Shown: positions 13,823 to 20,439 of the stretch, piece after piece
Layout of the letters: every line of letters starts with the position of its first letter
Numbering within the stretch: the first letter of the stretch is position 1
NCBI GenBank assembly: GCA_051010055.1
Contig: JBPCVY010000142.1
Coordinates: forward strand, 1-22,667
Origin: CAJQND01 sp051010055
GTDB lineage: Bacteria > Pseudomonadota > Alphaproteobacteria > Rhizobiales > CAJQND01
Direction of reading: 5' to 3'
Length of the DNA: 22,667 bases
Program-made: the position numbers and the translations under genes
The notes under the pieces: model-generated
What the model was told of the DNA's origin: nothing
Seen by the model: only the letters and a program-made list of their open reading frames with translations
Database searches by the model: none

Positions 13823-15979
13823 CTATTCGGAAACTGCCTGGGCAGCCTTGTCCTTGGTTTTCGCCCCGCGCTCCAAATCTTCCACCAATGTGATTGCTGC
13901 GTCAGGATCCATCTGGCGGCGGTAGATCTGCACGTTCCGCATCACCCGTTTCACATAGTTGCGGGTTTCCGAAAACGGGATGAGTTCAACCCAGTCGAGG
14001 GCGGAAATCTCGCCTTTGCGCGGATCGCCGACCGAGGCATTCCATTTCAGTACCCGTGCGCCACCGGCGTTATATGCCGCGGTGGCCATAATGTATGAGC
14101 CGCGCCATTCGCGCACGAGACGGTAGAGGAAAGCTGAACCGAGCTGCACATTGAAAGCCGGGTCAGCGGTGAGCCGTTTCTGCGAGCATTTGATCTTGTG
14201 GATCCGGCATAGCCAGCGGGCAGTTGCCGGCATGATCTGCATCAGGCCCCGTGCGCCGACTCGGCTCACGGCCTTGCCGTTGAACTCGCTTTCCTGGCGC
14301 GCAACACCCAGCACCAGCGGCTTTTCAACTTCACCTTGGGTAAGCGGCTTTGCCTTTGGCAGAACCTCTGTCGGGAATGCGGCCGTGCCAACGTGAATGC
14401 CGCGCCATTCGCTGTAGCGCGCAAACTTCATGGCCAGATAGACATCTCCGATTTCATCAGCCATCTCAATCAACGCACCATGTTCACCGGGCGTTTTGTA
14501 TGTGTTGGCCATTGATTTGAAGAAAATCTTGATTTCCTTGCGGGCATTTTCATGGGCCAGCATTTGAACAGCCCGGGCCAGTTCAGACTGGCGCACCGCA
14601 ACCCGTTCAGCGCGGGTCGGGTCCGCAGATGGGGGCAGGGACTCACCGTGCAAAAAGCCACCCACGTGGCTTTCGCTCAAAAGGCCATAAAACGTGTAGC
14701 CAAATCCGGCAGCGGTTTGGTGTTGATAGCGTGCTTCATCCTTCTCGCCCAATTTTTCCAACGCCCGGCCAAGCCAGTAGTGGCCGCGGGATTTGTCGTA
14801 GGTGCGAATGGCTGTCTTGGCAGAAGCGCGAAAATGATTTGCTGCGACCTCGGGCTTGTCGAGGAAGGAAAAGGCAACCCATCCAGCCATCCATTCGGCG
14901 TCGGTCAAAAACTTGCCGCTTGTCAGGCCATGGGCTTTGGCAAGCTTGTAAACAAACTCCTGGGAAAGCTTGGGTTTTTTTGCCGACAGGGAATCCTGGA
15001 TCATTGCGCGGCGCATCTTCCACCACCTTTCCGGATAGGGAAGGGCGATGCCCGTGGCATTGGCCTTGAGCATCACTTCGGCAGCGCCAACCGGCTTTTT
15101 CTTGCGCAGACGGTAACGCACACGGGCATATTGCAGGCCAGGCTGATGGCGCAGGCGCAGCGGCACCGCATTGAACGCGCCTTGGGCATTCTTTGAGCCG
15201 GTCAAAAGCCTGTGCGCCGCCTTGGCATATTTCTGGAAGTTCTTGTCCATACCGCGCGAGGCGCGCACTGCTAGTGTTGTCTCGTGATGCACAATCAGCC
15301 CATCCAGACGGGCCAGCCTGTCTTCGTCGGTGAGAATGGATGAGAATTCGTCTGCTATTTTGCCCGCAAGCGACATTGGCACGCGCACGGAGCGGTAGGC
15401 CTTGCGCACCCAGTTTTCTGCCTCATCCGTTTTATCGATGCTCATCAAAGCGCGGGCATATACCACCATGCCGGAAGATGTTCTCGGTTTGCGGTCCTTG
15501 AAATAGGCGAGGGCTTCGCGATGCTTTACGCCACCCGCCATCATGGAACGTTCAATGCGCCCGTGCACCACATTTGCTTTCGGCCAGTTCGGGTTTTCGG
15601 CAACGAAGTATTTCAGAAACGAAAGGCTGGGACCGCCTCTTCTGGCATGCACCCAAAGCCAGTCGATCAATTTGCGCGCTGTCGGGTCGTCAAGTTCGGA
15701 CTTAATCTCCTGGGCCTTCATATGCTGGCCGGCAAGTGCATGCTTGAGCGCTTTGATGGCGAGCTCTTTCTCGCCCTCCCCAAGAGGCCAATAGCGCTTT
15801 GCATCGGGCTGTACAATAAAGCCCGGTATGGTCGTTTCTTCATGAGGCAGGCTCATATAGAAAGCCGGTACCGGAAAATCAGGAATGCTCCCGACATTTT
15901 CCGTTGCGCCGACCGAAACCGGCCGCAGCGTTAGCGTCAGCATGCATAATGCGAAAACCAAAAACACACGTGTGCTCAT
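13823..15979 (-). CDS. soluble lytic murein transglycosylase, Slt family (718 aa)
   Basis: This enzyme cleaves the MurNAc-GlcNAc bond of peptidoglycan in the periplasm, forming 1,6-anhydro-MurNAc. ATG 15979 gives a clean signal peptide (STRVFLVFALCMLTLTLRPV, then SVGA). ATG 15991 is an alternative, and the frame is open to 16144, where the added residues do not look like an exported N-terminus. The long helical superhelical (U/L) region fills about 60-540. The SLT catalytic domain (about 549-690) has VARQESEFN with catalytic Glu563, ARGLMQIMPATA, and AAYNAGGARV. Length is similar to E. coli Slt70 plus extra N-terminal sequence. It is divergent from dapA, a neighbourhood common in Rhizobiales. 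Confidence 0.92.
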   Translation of the reverse strand: MSTRVFLVFALCMLTLTLRPVSVGATENVGSIPDFPVPAFYMSLPHEETTIPGFIVQPDAKRYWPLGEGEKELAIKALKHALAGQHMKAQEIKSELDDPTARKLIDWLWVHARRGGPSLSFLKYFVAENPNWPKANVVHGRIERSMMAGGVKHREALAYFKDRKPRTSSGMVVYARALMSIDKTDEAENWVRKAYRSVRVPMSLAGKIADEFSSILTDEDRLARLDGLIVHHETTLAVRASRGMDKNFQKYAKAAHRLLTGSKNAQGAFNAVPLRLRHQPGLQYARVRYRLRKKKPVGAAEVMLKANATGIALPYPERWWKMRRAMIQDSLSAKKPKLSQEFVYKLAKAHGLTSGKFLTDAEWMAGWVAFSFLDKPEVAANHFRASAKTAIRTYDKSRGHYWLGRALEKLGEKDEARYQHQTAAGFGYTFYGLLSESHVGGFLHGESLPPSADPTRAERVAVRQSELARAVQMLAHENARKEIKIFFKSMANTYKTPGEHGALIEMADEIGDVYLAMKFARYSEWRGIHVGTAAFPTEVLPKAKPLTQGEVEKPLVLGVARQESEFNGKAVSRVGARGLMQIMPATARWLCRIHKIKCSQKRLTADPAFNVQLGSAFLYRLVREWRGSYIMATAAYNAGGARVLKWNASVGDPRKGEISALDWVELIPFSETRNYVKRVMRNVQIYRRQMDPDAAITLVEDLERGAKTKDKAAQAVSE

Positions 15980-16144
15980 CAATCCCGCCATGAACCAGTT
16001 GAAAAGGACACACCCATCAAAGTGTGTCATGTCAGTTGAGTCGCGTAAACTGGCCACCCCCATTTGGTGACGTGCGCTCTTTACCTGGCGTTGTTTGCCT
16101 AAAGAAATAGACCGTTTCGTGGCAAAATCATTAACTTCAAACAT

Positions 16145-16347
16145 TCAAACAGTATTTATCTGATTTCGTATAAATTCTGACAACTTCTCTCAAAGTGTTG
16201 GCGCTAAAGGGAATTGACTGGTCTCAACGCCAGCGCAATTGTGGATTCTTGGGTGTATTGGATGACGAATTTTGTTCTCAGCGGCTTGTTTGTTACTGCG
16301 TTTTTCGGCTAAGTGTGTGCCGCAATTCAAACAGAAGGTTTAGTGTC
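16145..16347. promoter_or_regulatory. divergent control region, transglycosylase / dapA
   Basis: The transglycosylase start at 15979 and dapA at 16348 leave a region with both promoters. A TTGACT at about 16216 has only a poor -10 (AATTGT) 17 nt away. No operator or riboswitch (for example a lysine element) is recognised. Confidence 0.3.
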
Positions 16348-17229
16348 ATGTTTAGAGGGTCCAATCCAGCGCTCATTACACCAATGAAGAATGGGTCGGT
16401 GGACGAAAAATGCTTTCAGGATTTTATTGAATGGCAGATTTCCGAAGGCTCACACGGCATCGTTCCTGTGGGCACCACCGGTGAATCACCAACTCTGAGC
16501 CATGATGAACATAAACGGTTGATCGAGCTTGCCGTAGAGGTGGCGGGCGGGCGCGTGCCGGTTATTGCCGGCACCGGTTCAAACAACACCGCTGAAGCAA
16601 TCGACTATACCCGGCATGCAGCCGAAGCTGGCGCTGATGCTGCGCTGGTGGTGGTGCCATACTACAACAAGCCGACGCAGGAAGGGCTTTACCAGCACTT
16701 CAAGGCAGTTGCCGAATGCGCCGATATCCCGAACTTTGTCTACAATGTTCCCGCGCGCACGGTTGCCGACATATCCGTTGAAACCCTGGCCAGGCTGGCC
16801 AACGACGTTCCCAACATTGTTGGGGTAAAGGATGCAACGGCAAAGCTTGATCGTGTATCTGCTCAGCGGGCCGCTTGCGGCAAGGATTTTATTCAGCTTT
16901 CCGGCGAAGATGGAACAGCCCTTGGTTTCAATGCCCATGGCGGGGTTGGGTGCATCTCGGTGACGGCAAACGTTGCACCACGCCTGTGTGCAGAATTTCA
17001 GGATGCCTGCACTGCCGGCGATTATGTGAAGGCGCGCAGTCTCCAGGACAGGTTGATGCCGTTGCATGAAGCGCTGTTTGTTGAAACCAGCCCGGGCCCG
17101 GTGAAGTATGCGGTTGAGGTTTTGGGTAAAGCCTCAGCTCACATTCGCCTGCCATTGGTGCAAATCAGCGATGCCACCAAAAAGATCGTGCGCGATGCGA
17201 TGATGCATGCCGGGCTCATTAACGCCTGA
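16348..17229 (+). CDS. dapA: 4-hydroxy-tetrahydrodipicolinate synthase (293 aa)
   Basis: This enzyme condenses pyruvate with aspartate semialdehyde, the first committed step of diaminopimelate/lysine synthesis. It is a TIM-barrel with all key residues: GTTGESPTL (Thr44, Thr45), YNVPART with Tyr132, and the Schiff-base lysine in VGVKDAT (Lys161). The start is ATG 16348 (MFRGSNPALITPM), with AGAAGG upstream; the frame is open to 16195 but those residues are unlike the family. Length equals the family norm (about 292). It is followed after 25 nt by smpB, probably in one operon, and divergent from the transglycosylase, which acts on the same peptidoglycan. Confidence 0.97.
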   Translation: MFRGSNPALITPMKNGSVDEKCFQDFIEWQISEGSHGIVPVGTTGESPTLSHDEHKRLIELAVEVAGGRVPVIAGTGSNNTAEAIDYTRHAAEAGADAALVVVPYYNKPTQEGLYQHFKAVAECADIPNFVYNVPARTVADISVETLARLANDVPNIVGVKDATAKLDRVSAQRAACGKDFIQLSGEDGTALGFNAHGGVGCISVTANVAPRLCAEFQDACTAGDYVKARSLQDRLMPLHEALFVETSPGPVKYAVEVLGKASAHIRLPLVQISDATKKIVRDAMMHAGLINA

Positions 17230-17254
17230 ACGATAGATGTAACAGGGCAAAAAA

Positions 17255-17752
17255 ATGTCTTCCAAGCATGGCGGCGCCAAGAAGGCCCGGCAGGAGCCGG
17301 GGCGTAAGGTTGTTGCCGACAACCGCAAGGCCCGTTTCAATTTCGAAATACTCGACGTCTTTGAGGCAGGGCTTCAGCTTGCCGGCACGGAAGTCAAATC
17401 ATTGCGCTCAGGAAAGGCAAGCCTGGCGGAATCCTATGCCACTGTTGAGAATGGCGAAATCTGGCTGGTGAACTGCAATATTCCTGAATATGGGCAGGGC
17501 AACCGCAACAATCATGAGCCAAAGCGCCCACGCAAGCTGCTGCTTCATGCAAAGGAAATCCAGCGGCTTATCGGCGCTGTGCAACGTGAAGGCCTGACAC
17601 TTATCCCTTTAAAGCTTTATTTCAATCCGCGCGGCCTTGCCAAACTTGAAGTGGCGCTCGCCCGCGGCAAGAAATTGCACGACAAGCGCCAGACGGAAAA
17701 AGACCGTTCCTGGCAGCGGGACAAGGCGCGGTTGTTGCGCGAGAGAGGCTAG
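17255..17752 (+). CDS. smpB: SsrA-binding protein SmpB (165 aa)
   Basis: SmpB binds tmRNA and delivers it to stalled ribosomes in trans-translation. The typical order is seen: basic N-terminus, VVADNRKARFNFEILD, AGLQLAGTEVKSLRSGKASLAESY, GEIWLVNCNIPEY, RKLLLHAKEI, LIPLKLYFN.RGLAKLEVALARGKKLHDKR, and the basic C-terminal tail ending DKARLLRERG. The first about 12 residues (SSKHGGAKKARQEPGR) form a slightly longer basic extension than in E. coli. It lies 25 nt downstream of dapA and tail-to-tail with UDG (4-nt gap). Confidence 0.97.
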   Translation: MSSKHGGAKKARQEPGRKVVADNRKARFNFEILDVFEAGLQLAGTEVKSLRSGKASLAESYATVENGEIWLVNCNIPEYGQGNRNNHEPKRPRKLLLHAKEIQRLIGAVQREGLTLIPLKLYFNPRGLAKLEVALARGKKLHDKRQTEKDRSWQRDKARLLRERG

Positions 17753-17756
17753 TTTC

Positions 17757-18398
17757 CTAAAGGCTTTTGCGTAAATCCGCGAACACTGCTTCAAACATTT
17801 CCGTCGTCAGCCGGCCCGTATTGGTGTTGTAGCGGGAGCAGTGGTAGCTGTTGAAAATCTGAATGGCGCCGACATTATGTCTGGCGCCATGGCCAAATTT
17901 GCGTGCTGACTTTCTTTCCCCCAATGCGGTGAGCGTTGCTTCATGGGCAATGCGGCCAAGGGTGAGAATGGCCTGAAGGCGGGGCAGGGCTGCAATGCGG
18001 GCTGTAAGATATCCGTTGCAGTTTTTGATTTCAGCGGCCACGGGCTTGTTTTGTGGCGGTACGCAACGCACCGCATTGGTAATCATGCAGCTGATGAGCT
18101 CAAGCCCATCGTCGGGCCTTGCGGCAAACGTCCCCTTAGAAAAGCCGAACTTGTCCAAAGTGCCATAAAGCAAATCACCGGCCCAGTCGCCAGTGAAGGG
18201 GCGGCCCGTTTTGTTGGCGCCGCGCAAACCTGGCGCAAGGCCGACAATGAGGAGTTTTGCATCGTCATTGCCGAAGGATTCAACAGGACCGTTAAACCAG
18301 TCGGGGTGAGCGGCGCGCTGTTCGGCCAAAAACCCATGCAGCCGTTCGCAGCGCGCACAATCATATGGCGCTTCTTTCAAGAAGTGTTCTTCCGGCAT
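17757..18398 (-). CDS. uracil-DNA glycosylase, family 5 (UDGb), Fe-S (213 aa)
   Basis: This enzyme removes uracil and related deaminated bases from DNA, starting base-excision repair. Family-5 signatures are visible: VGLAPGLRGANKTGRPFTGDWAGDLL at 52-77 (motif 1, GLAPG-type) and NSYHCSRYNTNTGRLT at 183-198 (C-terminal motif). Cys14, Cys17, Cys112 and Cys127 fit the four ligands of the [4Fe-4S] cluster. Family 5 lacks the catalytic Asp of UNG and works on uracil, ethenocytosine and hypoxanthine. Length is normal. It is convergent with smpB and lies 25 nt downstream of the NYN gene, so they may be co-transcribed. Confidence 0.93.
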   Translation of the reverse strand: MPEEHFLKEAPYDCARCERLHGFLAEQRAAHPDWFNGPVESFGNDDAKLLIVGLAPGLRGANKTGRPFTGDWAGDLLYGTLDKFGFSKGTFAARPDDGLELISCMITNAVRCVPPQNKPVAAEIKNCNGYLTARIAALPRLQAILTLGRIAHEATLTALGERKSARKFGHGARHNVGAIQIFNSYHCSRYNTNTGRLTTEMFEAVFADLRKSL

Positions 18399-18423
18399 CT
18401 GTAACGCTTAAAACCGGTTGGGA

Positions 18424-19047
18424 CTATATTTCGGCAAACTCGTCGAAATCATCGACTTCGTTTTCAGGTGCAACGTTAAAGTTGTCTTCCCGCTCTGGTT
18501 TTTCGCGGCTGGCCTGCCCGCTTCGGCCAATGGCCTCGCGCAGATCCATAATCTCAACGAAAATATCAGCTTGCCTGCGCAGGTCGTCCGCAACCATCGG
18601 CGGCTTCGTCGCCATGGTGGATACAACCGTGACGCGGCAGCCTTTTCGCTGAACCGCTTCAACCAATGAGCGAAAATCACCATCGCCGGAAAACAGGACA
18701 ACATGGTTGATCATCGCTGTCATGCTCATCACATCTACAGCAATCTCAATGTCCATATTTCCCTTAATCTTACGCCGGCCAGTAACCGCGTCGGTAAATT
18801 CCTTCGTCGGTTTGGTAATTACAGAATAGCCGTTGTAATCCAGCCAGTCCACAAGGGGGCGGATTGGCGAATACTCGGCATCTTCCATGATGGCCGTGTA
18901 GTAATTCGCCCTAACGAGGTGGCCCCTGTCCCGGAACATAGACAAAAGCCGCCTGTAATCTATATCTAGATTAAGGGACCTTGCTGTTGCGTAGAGGTTC
19001 GCACCATCAATAAATAGACCGATCCGGTCACTCTCGTAAAAATGCAA
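18424..19047 (-). CDS. NYN-domain (LabA/DUF88-like) predicted ribonuclease (207 aa)
   Basis: A PIN-like NYN-domain protein. The acidic metal-binding residues are in place: FIDGANLY (Asp14), KGNMDIEIAVD (Asp99, Asp105) and LFSGDGDF (Asp122, Asp124). The C-terminal about 30 residues (after GRSGQASREKPERED) are acidic and probably disordered. Alphaproteobacterial LabA/DUF88 proteins of about 180-210 aa match this layout. Members are thought to be RNA-processing nucleases; the actual substrate is unknown. It reads into UDG with a 25-nt gap and is divergent from folK across 220 nt of AT-rich DNA. Confidence 0.88.
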   Translation of the reverse strand: MHFYESDRIGLFIDGANLYATARSLNLDIDYRRLLSMFRDRGHLVRANYYTAIMEDAEYSPIRPLVDWLDYNGYSVITKPTKEFTDAVTGRRKIKGNMDIEIAVDVMSMTAMINHVVLFSGDGDFRSLVEAVQRKGCRVTVVSTMATKPPMVADDLRRQADIFVEIMDLREAIGRSGQASREKPEREDNFNVAPENEVDDFDEFAEI

Positions 19048-19267
19048 CCTAAAACTCCATCTAAACTAAAGCATTACATTCCACTATGGAAAACATAACA
19101 GGGGGTGCACCAGAATAATAGGAATTCCCGATATGTGTCGTCCGCCCCGCCACAATGTTCGCTTTTTCTAACTCTCTCTTATAACGCGAGTCATTATATT
19201 ATTCCAGCATTCGTATCCACTAAAAAAGACGTATTTGTTTTATATTGTTCTTAATACTTAGGCAGTC
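19048..19267. promoter_or_regulatory. AT-rich divergent control region, NYN gene / folK
   Basis: 220 nt that become strongly AT-rich from about 19160. Candidate promoter-like sequence (TTGTTTTATATTG, 19228-19240) lies close to the folK start, but boxes are not well spaced. Confidence 0.35.
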
Positions 19268-19819
19268 ATGATTATTATTGGTTTAGGAAGCAACCTTGCC
19301 GGTCCATGGGGAACTCCCAGGAAAACCACGGTCCGCGCCCTCGACACCCTCAGGTTGAAATCAATCAAAATAGTTGTAGTGTCATCCCTATACACGTCGA
19401 AGGCGTACGGGCGCAACGGAGGGGCAGATTACGTAAATGCAGTGGCGCAGGTGGATACACCGCTGCCGCCTGAGGCGCTGATAAAGCGATTGCAATATGT
19501 TGAGCGACTTGCAGAGCGGGCCCGGGGGCAGCGGTGGGGCGCAAGGACGCTCGATATTGACTTGTTGGACTGGCATGGCCGCATTTGTGGACCGCGCCTG
19601 GAAACAGGTCCCACCGGTGGCAGTGAATTCAGGGCTCTTTCTTTGCCACACCCCGGTATTCTAACGCGTCCGTTCGTGGCGTTGCCACTTGCAGAGATTG
19701 CGCCTGATTGGCACCATCCGGTTACCGGTGAAACCGCTACCGTTCTAGCGCAACGGCTTAAAAGGGGGCGGGAAGGGAAAATTCTGGCGCGGGAATCGTT
19801 CGCACAATTGTGTACTTAA
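19268..19819 (+). CDS. folK: 2-amino-4-hydroxy-6-hydroxymethyldihydropteridine pyrophosphokinase (183 aa)
   Basis: This enzyme transfers pyrophosphate from ATP to the dihydropterin, a step in folate synthesis. It starts IIIGLGSNLAGPWG, the family N-terminus. The hallmark RWGARTLDIDLL (89-100) carries the Mg-binding Asp96 and Asp98, and LPHPGILTRPFVALPLAEIAP (126-146) is the C-terminal signature. Length is slightly longer than E. coli (159) with an insertion around TGPTGGSE and a basic tail. The ATG at 19268 begins right after an AGGCAG sequence. Transcription presumably starts in the AT-rich 19048-19267 region. It lies upstream of rpoZ with an 87-nt gap. Confidence 0.95.
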   Translation: MIIIGLGSNLAGPWGTPRKTTVRALDTLRLKSIKIVVVSSLYTSKAYGRNGGADYVNAVAQVDTPLPPEALIKRLQYVERLAERARGQRWGARTLDIDLLDWHGRICGPRLETGPTGGSEFRALSLPHPGILTRPFVALPLAEIAPDWHHPVTGETATVLAQRLKRGREGKILARESFAQLCT

Positions 19820-19906
19820 CCACGTATGCGCACTTGCTTTATGTGATAGAAAAGCATAAACACGCAACCAAATTACCCACCGATTTATGTTGAGGGATCG
19901 AGCTTT

Positions 19907-20320
19907 ATGGCCCGCGTCACAGTAGAAGACTGTATCGATAAGGTTCCAAACCGTTTTGAGCTGGTGCTTTTGGCCAGCCACCGTGCTCGCACAATTTCAC
20001 AAGGCGCACCGCTCACGGTAGAACGCGACAACGACAAAAACCCGGTTGTGGCACTGCGCGAAATCGCAGACACCACCATCGACAAGGACGATCTGCACGA
20101 AGATCTGGTTCACTCCATGCAAAAGCATGTTGAAGTGGATGAGCCAGAGCCCGAAAGTGCACCGCTTATTACGGCGCCGCCGCCTGTTCCTGATCAATTT
20201 GAGCCGGCTCTTCCAGATGATGAAGTGCCGCTTGATAGGATGACGGAAGAGGATCTTCTTCGCGGACTTGAATCCCTGCCGCCCGCCGAAAGCCCGGGTA
20301 GCACACGTTCTGGCCTTTGA
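19907..20320 (+). CDS. rpoZ: RNA polymerase omega subunit (137 aa)
   Basis: The omega subunit assists beta' folding and RNA polymerase assembly, and in other bacteria contributes to the (p)ppGpp response. The N-terminus MARVTVEDCIDKVPNRFELVLLASHRARTISQG is the standard omega signature, followed by NPVVALREIA. The second half (about 75-137) is acidic and Pro-rich, an extension typical of alphaproteobacteria. A ribosome-site-like GAGGGATCGAG precedes the ATG. A rho-independent terminator follows before rsh, so the omega and Rsh genes are separately ended. Confidence 0.95.
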   Translation: MARVTVEDCIDKVPNRFELVLLASHRARTISQGAPLTVERDNDKNPVVALREIADTTIDKDDLHEDLVHSMQKHVEVDEPEPESAPLITAPPPVPDQFEPALPDDEVPLDRMTEEDLLRGLESLPPAESPGSTRSGL

Positions 20321-20369
20321 TTGGCGGAACAATTGTTTACCCGCAAGTGCGGGCCCAAAAGAAATCAAG

Positions 20370-20402
20370 GCCGGGAGAGCGTTTGCCTCTTCCGGCTTTT
20401 TT
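20370..20402 (+). terminator. rho-independent terminator after rpoZ
   Basis: Stem GCCGGGAGAG / CTCTTCCGGC (20370-20379 and 20387-20396) with one G-U pair and a 7-nt loop is followed directly by TTTTTT (20397-20402). A second small hairpin CCCGC/GCGGG lies upstream at 20340-20353. Confidence 0.85.
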
Positions 20403-20439
20403 GGTTTTGTCCTGCGTTGCCGAGCGTTAGAATTATTTG

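Noticed and set aside
14552..15196. Plus-strand ORF antisense to the transglycosylase (214 aa)
   Set aside because: Shadow of a well-supported enzyme gene; no independent evidence.
16195..16347. N-terminal extension of dapA
   Set aside because: The added 51 residues are Cys/Arg-rich and unlike the family; ATG 16348 has a ribosome site and gives the standard N-terminus.
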